A stretch of 64,000 nt of DNA from Spinellus fusiger. Its lineage: Eukaryota > Mucoromycota > Mucoromycetes > Mucorales > Phycomycetaceae. The notes under the pieces are model-generated. The model saw nothing but the letters and a program-made list of their open reading frames with translations. It had not been told where the DNA came from and made no database searches. Location of the stretch: the NCBI GenBank assembly GCA_025094145.1, contig JALLLS010000008.1:434001-498000 (forward strand), in the 5' to 3' direction. This document shows positions 44,438 through 53,626 of the stretch, one piece after another. Numbering within the stretch: position 1 is the first letter of the stretch; each line of letters opens with the position of its first letter. The position numbers were made by a program, and so were the translations under genes.

Positions 44438-46233
44438 ATGACTAGTATGTTTACACAACGCTTTCACCATCCGCCCTATGTCAAACCAGCGTATTCAAGG
44501 CAGTCTCATTGTTCATACACCGAATGCCCCGCAGACAATTTAAGCATGGACACTGCCATGGATCAGCTACAGAGTGAAAAGTCCATCTTTGGACCTGCAC
44601 AGCCCCATTCAATGAGCTTCCCTTCAAGGACTGTCTATACCACCAAACTCCCCTGCCATTTTTTTCCTTCTCAAATGACCATGTATTCCTATGACCCCCT
44701 CAAGACCACCACCAAAGAGCCACTGTATACCTATGAAAGCACTGCTGCGTCCTGGTCTGAGCACCAAGAGGATCGTGACAAGATGTCCCGCACTCCACCT
44801 GAAGGAGCAATGTTCAAACGCCGTCATAGCCAAGCCTATGTTCCCCACCCACCTGTTGTTGAAGTACGTCGGTTCTCTTATTCAGACACACGCTCGTCCT
44901 ATTGTTCTCCTCCGCTCCTCCTCCCGCCGCCTTATGTCTCGTCGTCGTCTTCCTTCTCGTCTTCTCCGTCCTCCCACTATGGATGGTATCCTACACAATG
45001 CATGGCAACAGTGATGGAGGTGTCTCCTCATCCTGTCGACATGCAGTCGAGTAGCCAGACCCGTCGGAGAGTGTCTTCTGCCTCCACCATGGTTGCGCGT
45101 CGATCCAGCAGTGGCAGCACAGAGAGTTCAAAGAGCTCTGTTGCTACCTGTCCTGGCCACCGTACGGACAAGGAGGACGTCATTCCACCCACAACGCCAC
45201 CCTCCGCCTCACCTCTGCCTCAGTGTGAGCAGGACATTCCTTCCCTCGCACAGACATCCATAGTGCCAATGACAGAGGATCAAGTGATAGATAGGGACTG
45301 CTTTTCAGACTCCACAGCCACACCATCACCTGGCAAGGATGCTGGAGTCCTAGAAAGAAAGGACTCGGAGGAGACAGTGTCAGATGATCCAATGGCCATC
45401 CACAAGGTCACTTTTGCCGACACACTTGAGGTGGTGATAGACGAACCCCAACAAGCACCCTGTCCACAGAGCTACGTCATACATCAGGAGGAGAGGACAG
45501 GGACTGCACATGCACTCTCTCTACAGGAGACTTCTGTGGAACCCCCCATGCCTGTATGGGTGGATCCAATCAAAGCCCGCGATAACCCTACGCGTTATGC
45601 ATTTCTCAAGCACTATCTTCAGGCCCATCAACTCCCTTTCTCATCGGCTCTTCCTTTGCCCACAGCATGTAGTTTCTATTTTAACGATACATCCACTGCT
45701 CGACACAAAGAAGCAGTCACACAGTACTTGGCTACTGTGAAGCTGATGTTCTCTTGCCATTCAGTATGGGACTTTTCCTCACAATGGCGTCAATTTAAAC
45801 AGACAACAAAACCCTCACAATTACTCCCCAATCAAAACATCTATTGTTTTATAGAAGGGGTGGAGCCAATGTGGGAAGATAAGACAAATCAGGCGGGTGG
45901 TCGGCTCACACTGAGTCCAACCAATGTAACCTTGGACTTGCTATTTGAATGGGCGCTGTGTTCTTTTGTGGGTGGAAGTTTAGCCAGGCATGGTGTGGTG
46001 GGGATTGTCTTATCACGACGTACGCGAGGAGACAGAATAGAGCTGTGGGTGGATGCCACTGGCACGTCCGCAACAATGGATGTACTAAGGTAAATGAATC
46101 AATTGCATTTCTTTCTTCTGTGGAATATGGTTTATTCACTCGCCAATGCAGAGACACCCTCTGTACTCTTTCACCACCTGCATTGCATAGTTTTGTTATG
46201 AATGGTCGGTTTAAGAAGCACTTTGATAAATAA
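44438..46233 (+). CDS. eIF4E-fold protein with a long serine-rich N-terminal extension
   Basis: Two exons (44438-46089 and 46152-46233) give 577 residues. The first 370 are Ser/Pro/Thr-rich and probably disordered (VSSSSSFSSSPSSHYGW, RRRVSSASTMVARRSSSGST). The C-terminal 190 read as an eIF4E-like cap-binding fold: FSSALPLPTACSFYFNDT (normally HPL...W.LWY), HSVWDFSSQWRQFKQTTKPS (V.DFW..YN.I..PS), NIYCFIEGVEPMWEDKTNQ then AGGRLTL (Y..FK.GI.PMWED..N..GG), LLFEWALCSFVG, GVVGIVLSRRTRGDRIELWV (G.V.S.R.R.D.I.LW). The first cap-stacking Trp position is replaced (F-Y-F), while the second (PMWED) is kept. It may be an atypical eIF4E homologue or 4EHP-like repressor; cap binding is uncertain. Confidence 0.75.
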
Positions 46234-46903
46234 GAACACCAAGTCCCTTGGGTCATTCTTCCCTTTGTCCATTCTCAACAGACCCTCCTTTGTACCATAG
46301 TATGTCCTCGGAAGACTCTCCTTTCTTTCCAATTCACTCTGTACATTTCCTTCTTTCTGCCTGCCTGTCTGCCTGCCTGCCTGCCTGTCTGTCTGGCTGT
46401 CTTTCTTTCTTTCTGTCTTTATCAATGAATAAAAATAAAGTTTACTTACATAATCCAATGGCAAAAACAAAACAAAAGACCAATCTACAAACAACCAGGA
46501 ATCTACATTGGCTAATAAGATAGATACTCTATTGTCCATTGTCCATTGTCCATTGTCCTTTGTCCTTTGTCCTTTGTCCATCAAAGGTGCCTGAATATAA
46601 GTTCATGCCATCTCGTTTCTTTTCTTAATAATTACTATTGGATCTACATCCTTTTGATTGTCATAAAATCCACGTTGATTGTTATATCAATATAGGTGGG
46701 CCTATAAATACATCTATCAAAACATCACTAGATTAACGTCCATCTATTAAAAGAAGCCGGCAATGCCTTATGTTCTCCGTGAAAATAAAGTCTCCTAGAC
46801 TACCCTCTAAGTGTTATCACTTGAATAGTCTCTTATCCTTTCCTCTAAATTTACCCCTGAAGGCGTTAATTAGAGAGAACAAGAGTATAAATTGCTGGAT
46901 TCA
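46234..46903. repeat. Intergenic region with tetra- and heptanucleotide repeats
   Basis: 670 bp between two plus-strand genes. Contains a CTGC/CTGT tetranucleotide array (about 46357-46400) followed by CTTT repeats, and a 7-bp tandem repeat ATTGTCC turning into TTTGTCC (about 46531-46580). The spurious frames here come from these repeats. No gene seen. Confidence 0.75.
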
Positions 46904-48085
46904 ATGTTTGTTTTCAATGTATCCACCATGCCATCCATTGGAAGCAGCCTCATTTTGCCTTCTTCCATGGCATCACCCAATCGAGTGTTCTTATCACCCA
47001 TACCTATCCATCCTCGCCATAATAGACACTCAAATCCCCGAATGAACCAGATGCCTCAGGAAGTGCATCCTCACATTCTATCCAAAGAGTTCGCCCTTGT
47101 CTGTGATGCTTATTCTCGAAACACTCAACACAGACATCCCAAGGAAAAAGATTCAAAACTCATCCGTGACCCAACCACAGATACCTCAGCCAGCATCCTT
47201 CCTCATCCTCCCAGCTCTTCTTCTTCCATGTACTCTGTCTCCACCAATAAAGACTCTACCATTGCTACCTCATTGTCTTCTGAGAATAGCCTTCTTTCAC
47301 GTTCCTCCACCTTCTCTCCCTCACAACCCCTTCACTCATCTCATACTGTATCACAACTCACTAAATCGAGTATCCAACTTTTCAAATGGAATAAGTCATC
47401 GAGAGAAGAACTTGTGGGTGATTCTCATCAAGAGCAACAACAAGAACAACAACAACAACAACAACAACAACAGGAAAACAGTCCATGTCATAACAGAAGA
47501 TGGGAGTCTAAACATCTCTCCTTCTCCTCTCTTCCCACTGCACTGTATTATGGATCTCGCAAAGTACGCAGATACCTTGGCAAAGTGATGATTCCCCACT
47601 CACAAAAGAGCTTTGATGACATGCTCCAACATGGATTTGCATGTAGCCATACTTATGCAGCACAGGACACAGAAGACAATGATTCTGTAAGAACAACCAC
47701 CACGGACACGCATGATATGATTGACATTCCTAACAAACCCTGTACTCAATGTGGCCCTGATCAGCGCCAGATGACACTACGTATCACTCTAACACCTTGG
47801 CATTGTCGTGCTACAGAGACTGAGATTTATGGACAGACCATGGACAGGCGTGGTCATCACAGCAGCAGTGACACACTGCCTACCCACCTCCAGAAAAGCC
47901 TATCTACTGCCTCCAAAGTGTCCTCCAGTTGGCTAAGTCATTACAGTGCTCATAAATATGTATCTCCCTTGGCCACACAATCTATGCCTATACCACAGAA
48001 AAAGGCCAAAAAGCGTCAAAAGAGAGATGTCGGAAAGACCTATAGTCTTGTTCCTATTCCATGTTTTTCTGCAGTCCCTTCATGA
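46904..48085 (+). CDS. Ser/Gln-rich hypothetical protein, 393 aa
   Basis: A single open frame from ATG 46904 (MFVFNVSTMPSIGSS) to the stop at 48083-48085. Low complexity dominates: Ser-rich 85-155 and a poly-Gln run encoded by a CAA repeat at about 47437-47473. A less repetitive segment (YYGSRKVRRYLGKVMIPHSQ, FDDMLQHGFACSHTYA; CTQC; MTLRITLTPWHC) may be folded. The C-terminus has a basic cluster (PIPQKKAKKRQKRD) that could act as a nuclear localisation signal. I do not recognise the family. Coding character is supported by length and by codon composition similar to the neighbouring eIF4E-like gene. Confidence 0.65.
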   Translation: MFVFNVSTMPSIGSSLILPSSMASPNRVFLSPIPIHPRHNRHSNPRMNQMPQEVHPHILSKEFALVCDAYSRNTQHRHPKEKDSKLIRDPTTDTSASILPHPPSSSSSMYSVSTNKDSTIATSLSSENSLLSRSSTFSPSQPLHSSHTVSQLTKSSIQLFKWNKSSREELVGDSHQEQQQEQQQQQQQQQENSPCHNRRWESKHLSFSSLPTALYYGSRKVRRYLGKVMIPHSQKSFDDMLQHGFACSHTYAAQDTEDNDSVRTTTTDTHDMIDIPNKPCTQCGPDQRQMTLRITLTPWHCRATETEIYGQTMDRRGHHSSSDTLPTHLQKSLSTASKVSSSWLSHYSAHKYVSPLATQSMPIPQKKAKKRQKRDVGKTYSLVPIPCFSAVPS

Positions 48086-48527
48086 ATCTCTTGCTTGTCT
48101 TCTTTGTTTGTTCTGCTCACTCCAAATGATAGTGTACAAGTGCTGTATTCTTCTCTATCTCCTTATATTTGTATTCATAGCACCAAGCATATCTTTCGTG
48201 TATTTAGTCAATGATCCTATTCTTTCTCATTCTTTTTCTTCATCTATTGTTCTTTGTCTCTTCATGTATACTTTTTTTTATATATTTTTATTTCCTATTG
48301 GGTGTTGGTAAGGTTGCTGAAGCAGGGGAGCCTTTGTTTGGACTCTTTCTATTGCCAAGGAAACTACCACCTTTTTTTTATCTGTTTATAATTATCCACC
48401 ATCCACCACCAATAACATTCATTCATTCATGTCCATCATCAAGAATAAATGGCATTAATAAATCATAGTAATAATAATACATAATAATACATAATAATAC
48501 ACAATAATACACAATAAATCATCACAT
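48086..48527. other. Convergent 3' intergenic region
   Basis: 442 bp of T-rich DNA between stop codons of convergent genes, ending in an AATAATACA tandem repeat (48464-48525). No gene seen. Confidence 0.55.
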
Positions 48528-48752
48528 TTAGAGTGTGTCCTTGGAAGAGAAATACTTCACACTAAAACAAATAAAATGTAAACTTACACTTTGCTGGACA
48601 CACTCTTTAAAGAGCTGGAATTCCTTCAAGCACATGTCTTTTTGAACATCTTTATAGCTATTGGTAATACATCTTCCATAGACAGAGGCCTGTGATGAGC
48701 ATGTCATGACACCTTTTGCCAGAACAGTGATGCCCTTAGTACGCTTTTCCAT
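48528..48752 (-). CDS. Twin CX9C mitochondrial protein (NDUFAF8-like)
   Basis: 74 residues from ATG 48752. Two CX9C motifs are present: CSSQASVYGRC and CLKEFQLFKEC, in the context VLAKGVMTCSSQASVYGRC..., which resembles the complex I assembly factor NDUFAF8 (C17orf89), a small intermembrane-space protein oxidised by the Mia40 pathway. The first six residues are short and basic with no cleavable presequence, as usual for this class. Near the 3' end an AGTGT repeat brackets a 27-nt segment that looks like a tiny intron (GTAAGT...TTTTAG); reading through it keeps the frame and ends KYFSSKDTL, so I left it unspliced. NDUFAF8 identity is likely but not certain. Confidence 0.75.
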   Translation of the reverse strand: MEKRTKGITVLAKGVMTCSSQASVYGRCITNSYKDVQKDMCLKEFQLFKECVQQSVSLHFICFSVKYFSSKDTL

Positions 48753-48982
48753 GATATGAGTAAGGAGAGCAAGAGCCAGTGTTCGCCGTCACAGCGACCC
48801 ATTAAATGAAAGTGACTCTGAAAATGAAGAGGGCTGTCAAAGATTTTTATTTTTTATTTTTATTTTATTTTATTTTATTTTATATATAAAATACTTTCTA
48901 TAATACTCTCTCTTTGTTGCCTATTCTTTAGCTTTACTGTTTTCTACTTGTGTATTTACAGTATAGTTGTATGTGTATAATG
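48753..48982. promoter_or_regulatory. Upstream region of the CX9C gene
   Basis: 230 bp between the CX9C start codon and the left 228-bp inverted repeat. Contains a TTTTA simple repeat (48849-48880). No clear promoter motif. Confidence 0.35.
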
Positions 48983-49210
48983 TTGCTATTACTATTTTAT
49001 TGACTAGTTAGAGACATGAGTATTGGATCAATATGCCATTCATGTCAGCAGAAATGGCACTGATTTAGGAGAGAAAAAGAGAAAAAGAAAATTGTACTTT
49101 TGTAAGAGTCTATTCATACAATGGACTCATTCAACAGTGTAAATTCATTGATTCTGATAGTTTACTATGTGTCTAAATAGTGAATTTATAACAGCATGTC
49201 CTATTATTAT
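48983..49210 (+). repeat. 228-bp inverted repeat, left arm
   Basis: Reverse-complement match to 52902-53129, same length, with a single mismatch noticed (ACAGCATG versus ACAACATG). Outer end TTGCTATTACTATTTTATTG, inner end GTCCTATTATTAT. The arms bound a 4.15-kb segment containing Fanzor copy F2 and element A3. No target duplication is evident next to either outer end. Confidence 0.9.
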
Positions 49211-50341
49211 GACCTTTATTTGCTTCTCTAGCCTTCATTATTGGTCATACTAATGCATCCAATTGAATCTAAACTGATACACTTCTTTAGTATTATAATG
49301 CTACCAATCTAGGTCTTTTATGTTTCTCCAAAATGGGGTTATGCTTAAATTAGCTTATTATACCATTCATTATTCTTGTTTTCATTGAAATCATCTCACA
49401 CTATAAATGATGTCTCAAGCCATGTTAATCTGGGGTATACTTCTTTTTCAATAGAAATAGGTCCATGGTATAGAATGCTTTATAGAATAGTATTTATATT
49501 CATGATGATGAGTTGATTCAATAAAGCCCTATCAAACTATTCACATGAACTATTATACTTTATGTAAGTGTTATTAATGATAGGCCTGGACTTGGTTTAC
49601 TTGAAAGCACACTAAATATAGAATATCAATGCAAATATCTTGTCTACTTTATTTATAAGGAAGTGATTTTACTCTTTTTGGTGTATGTGAAAACTACTTT
49701 TTATTACTGACATTACTCTTATATTTCATTTTACCCCTGAATTAAGCCATCTGATCATAAGCAATAGATAGGTTGCCGGAAGGGTGATTTAATACCAATG
49801 ACTAGTCATTAGAGTCAGTATTATTTGTAAATCCATCCTTTATATTTCTTATGACTTTTAATAGTCTAAAAATAATACCCTGCAATCAAATAAGATAAAC
49901 TACCTGCATGCATTCTTATATCCTTCAATCATTAGATTAGATAAGAGAGGTGCTTCACCTTTATAAAGTATACAGACTATTTCTCCAATAAAATATCAGA
50001 TATTCAGGTCTTTTTCCTGTATTCCCGCCATCTATCTGTTGGGTAACACTATAAACTGTTAACAATTGTATCCTTGAGATTGCTTGATAAAGGTAGGCCC
50101 TTGTTTTGCATGTCCAATTACCACAATAAGGGACTTATTTTCTTAATATCCTGTATTCCATTTATGAAGATTACTTTCTTTCATTGATCTTTTCTATGCA
50201 AGGGCCTTGTCATACTCTACCTTTTATTTGTCATCTTCCGTATCTTATTTCATTATTATTATTCCTGTATTTAGGTTGTTTTTAATAGAAATCCAATTTT
50301 ATTGTTTGATTTATTACAAATAGCTAGAAGGATCCAATGTA
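49211..50341. other. AT-rich interior of the inverted-repeat block
   Basis: About 1.1 kb between the left arm and the Fanzor element. No reading frame or RNA gene recognised. Confidence 0.5.
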
Positions 50342-50534
50342 CGCCCACACCAGGAGATCTTTAGGATATAAAAGGAAATAGTCAAACTACAATTGTTTAA
50401 GAAATGACATCGATTTGAAAAGGAGCAAAAATAAATTATGTATTTATGTTAGATTTTAAACAAATAAAGATGATATAGATTTACCTGTAAATATCTGAAT
50501 CACATAGGAAACCACTTTCGATATGGCAATATAT
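50342..50534 (-). other. Conserved 3' tail of Fanzor copy F2 (possible omega-RNA locus)
   Basis: Counterpart of 1126-1309. Conserved blocks include CGAAAGTGGTTTCCT, GATTCAGATATTTACAGGTAA, GCTCCTTTTCAAATC and TTAAACAATTGTAGTTTGAC before the terminus. Conservation of a non-coding tail between two dead gene copies fits an element end and guide-RNA scaffold, but no structure was computed. Confidence 0.3.
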
Positions 50535-50551
50535 AATATGAATACAAATAT

Positions 50552-51125
50552 CTATTCTTCTCTACAGAAAGGAACTGGTCGGTGGCGACCATTCAAAACC
50601 TCTTCTGCAATTGTATAGATATTCTTTGATGCATTCACATCTCTGTTCCAAACAATTCCGCAACTTTGGCAAGCGTGGATAGTGTTGAAATTCACTAATA
50701 CTTCGGTGAGGTTATTTGTCCTACAAGTATGGCAGATCTTGAGAACAAAAATAAGAGTAACTGTTAGAAGAGCTTTTCATATTGGGTGAGAGGTCAATCA
50801 TGTTCCCCTTTGATGTAAGGAACTCATCAACACAACCATAAGAAGATCACCCTTTTGTCTCTTTTTTTCAATGATTGATATAAAATTCTTGGCAAACCAA
50901 CACAATGACCTTTAAACTTGGCAGCATCTTTTACCTTTATTCCTGTGCCATAAGCAACGACTAGCAGTTTGGTGGGATCATACTCTAATCCTTTTAGGTG
51001 TCAATACCCCTTCTAACTAATAAAACAGTAAAAATAATTAGTTCGAGATGTATCAACATACTCTCTATGTGTATGTCGTATTACTCTTGTACTGGCACCT
51101 TCTTCTTGCCTTTGCATTTGTAACG
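50552..51125 (-). pseudogene. Fanzor (TnpB-like RNA-guided nuclease family) C-terminal pseudogene, copy F2
   Basis: Better preserved at the C-terminus than F1. Reading the minus strand: EGASTRVIRHTHREY, YDPTKLLVVAYGTGIKVKD, KFKGHCVGL, then, after a frameshift, CVDEFLTSK (probable RuvC-II Glu intact). The intron region follows, then ICHTCRTNNLTEVLVNF, IHACQSCGIVWNRDVNASKN and IYTIAEEVLNGRHRPVPF before a stop at 50552-50554. All four zinc-ribbon cysteines and the RuvC-III Asp (NRDVNA) are kept. Breaks: a stop in the FIS*KG region, frameshifts before VDEF, and loss of the intron donor (GGGAAC where F1 has GTAAGC). N-terminal half absent. Non-functional as it stands. Confidence 0.85.
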
Positions 51126-51800
51126 GATTCACTGAGTTTATTAAAATAAAAGAATATACAATAGAAACTGACTAACATGTAAGACATAATAAACATACAC
51201 AAACACTCACCAGATCACAACTGTTGGTTTATATGCCAAACAAAGGCAAACAAAATAAAGAGGGTAGAAGTTATGAAGAACAACAACATTTCAGTAAATT
51301 CATGGATGGATTCCTTCCTCTTGTCCTATGTATGTTTCAGGGAAGAGAGAAACCCTTTTTACAGCAAAATCACTTTATGGAATTCTATGGCCTTGAAATA
51401 CAGAACCGAGATTATACACACTATAGGACAGGACAGCTATCCTTCCCAGTCTGCCTGAATGTTCTATGAAGATCATATCTATTGCTTGAGAATAGCAAAT
51501 TAGACAAATTCATAGTAAAATAAAGAAATAGTAAAATAGTATAAATCTTTAGTTGTCTACATCTTTAATAAAATAGACTTTGATCCAAACAGCTTCCTAG
51601 AGTATAAACAAGATAAGCTTTAAGGACTTGGACAGCTGACTGTTTCTTATTCTCGACTTGTTTTCTTTCTGTATTTCCATAGAATGCCATTATTATTACA
51701 ACCATTAGTTTGCCTTCTGTCAGCCCACACCCTTCTCTTTTCTGTCAATCTTCGTATGAGTAACCAGCCTTAAGAGGTCCTGTGTGTCTCTTGTCTCATA

Positions 51801-52726
51801 GCAACAGAATATTTTTGGAATATAAAGGGAAATACATGAACAATGAAATTATATTATTTGTTTTGTTGGCTAATGTGTTTGAAAAGAACCTTTTCACTGT
51901 CTGTCTGTTTTAGCATTGACTATAGACTGTGTAATTAAACACTATAAAGTTGGATAAAAGGAAGAAGTGAACTTGACATTGCAACTCAATCACTGATATT
52001 ATCTTCTTAACATAATGTGTTATTCTTAAGCCCACAGTATAACAATCAAGTACTCATCAAGATGAGCATAAATAAACAAGGTAATGTGCCATTATTAACA
52101 AAGAAAAGCAATAGGGGGAGGTGATAGACACTACCAAAGGCTATTTTTGAGATAAAAAGGTAAGCAGTGTCTTCATCTGGGCTTGAGTTCAATGTAATCC
52201 ACAAGACATTGTACTGACTCTTTTTCTAATAGATTATATATAGACTATTATTCTCAAGACAAGTATTAAGTACAAGGTAAGCATATTATCTCTCAAGATT
52301 GAATTATTACTAATACACTCTTCTGTTATTAGATAAGTAAAGACTCTTCTCAGGTCAGTTCCAGGTGGTCTTCTTCCTTCTATACTGTCTAAGGTGTCTA
52401 GGCTGTCTAGGGTATACTCCTGAGCATATTTATCTATCTCCTAAGGATAAAGCACAAAGCTTTTAGGTTGTGTATTGTATTGCTATGAGGGAATGTACTA
52501 AGGCATTAGCTATAGTCATACTATAGTATTATAATAGACAATTTTATTCATAAACAATATATTCTATTGATAATATAATTTAATATTGAGGTATTCACAA
52601 AAGGAAATAATAATTTAGATACTTGCAAAGCCTTTTATTTTAATCATTATTCCATAAAAGGTAATAATATTGGTCTTAAAAGGAAGGAAATATCATCGCT
52701 TAAAGGCCAGAAAATCTTTGGGTGTG
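51801..52726 (+). mobile_element. Internally deleted relative of the 1321-bp family, copy A3
   Basis: Right terminus GGCCAGAAAATCTTTGGGTGTG followed by TA is a perfect family end; the left terminus is worn (GCAACAGAATATTTTTGGAATATAAAG after TA). Internal blocks follow A1 order (GGCTAATGTGTTTGAAAA, CATAATGTGTTATTCTTAAGCCCA, ATGAGCATA..CAAGGTAATGTG). About 926 bp, so roughly 400 bp are missing. The minus-strand frame still reads AQEYTLDSLDTLDSI...RPPGTDLRRVFTYLITEECI, giving a comparison with A1/A2 that suggests an ancestral protein. Confidence 0.8.
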
Positions 52727-52901
52727 TAGACCTCCACTTTTATTGAACTATTATAATAGAATTACGATAGCGTCTGCTCTTATTTGGGATAGTGTTTGAG
52801 CACCATCCACTTTATACTTTTTTTATTAGTGTCATTGCCTGAAAGATGTCTATTCATTAAAACACTACTAATATAGCCTGATGGCGATACCTATGCAAAA
52901 A

Positions 52902-53129
52902 ATAATAATAGGACATGTTGTTATAAATTCACTATTTAGACACATAGTAAACTATCAGAATCAATGAATTTACACTGTTGAATGAGTCCATTGTATGAAT
53001 AGACTCTTACAAAAGTACAATTTTCTTTTTCTCTTTTTCTCTCCTAAATCAGTGCCATTTCTGCTGACATGAATGGCATATTGATCCAATACTCATGTCT
53101 CTAACTAGTCAATAAAATAGTAATAGCAA
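52902..53129 (-). repeat. 228-bp inverted repeat, right arm
   Basis: Reverse complement of 48983-49210. See the left arm. The 175 bp between A3 and this arm hold nothing recognisable. Confidence 0.9.
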
Positions 53130-53626
53130 AGTCATCTTAAATAATAATACACATTCAATGTATATCTCTGTATTTATACTAATCTACTAATACTTAACTA
53201 CAGAATAGTCTAATTCTATTTATCACTACAGAATATTAATAAAGGCATATAATACTTACTATCTCGTATTATAGACACAAAGCTTTTAAATATATTTATA
53301 CTACTAATAAAAAAAATAAAAAATAAAAACGATTGGCTGTATGGATACATAATCTCCAATAAGATCTCATGCTTTATTCTACATTTTACTTTAGTATAGT
53401 TTATTGGTTTATATTTTATCATTTTGAGTGCAGTCAACTCCACCAAAGGCCATCCTGGACTTTGGGCCATTTAATAGTCACACCACTGCCCTTAAGTAGG
53501 AACTACCAAATTTCATGTAGGAGTCCATTTGTTTTTTTTTCCTTTTTACTCTCTTCTTCTTCTTACGGCATAAGAACACACAGAACACACGACGCCATTC
53601 AGTAACCATTGCCTAAAAGTATCGCC
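53130..53626. promoter_or_regulatory. Upstream region of cullin-3
   Basis: About 500 bp, AT-rich up to 53420 and then more mixed. A pyrimidine-rich block (53528-53565) precedes the start codon. No clear TATA or CCAAT box. Confidence 0.35.

Larger units (their letters stand above)
50342..51687 (-). mobile_element. Fanzor-bearing element, copy F2
   Basis: Inverted match to 1-1309, extending to at least 51687 (the position equivalent to base 1). Its 3' end reads CACACCAGGAGATCTTTAGG on the plus strand, and TA follows four bases further out, so the extreme end is slightly altered relative to F1. The far end of the element is not resolved; it may run to the border of A3 near 51800. It carries a Fanzor pseudogene, a conserved 3' tail and the same unexplained antisense frame (51224-51469). 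Confidence 0.75.

Noticed and set aside
46171..46584. Frame with QTDRQAGRQTGRQ repeats
   Set aside because: Translation of a tetranucleotide microsatellite.
48983..53129. 228-bp arms as LTRs of a retrotransposon
   Set aside because: They are inverted, not direct, and no reverse transcriptase or integrase motif lies between them.
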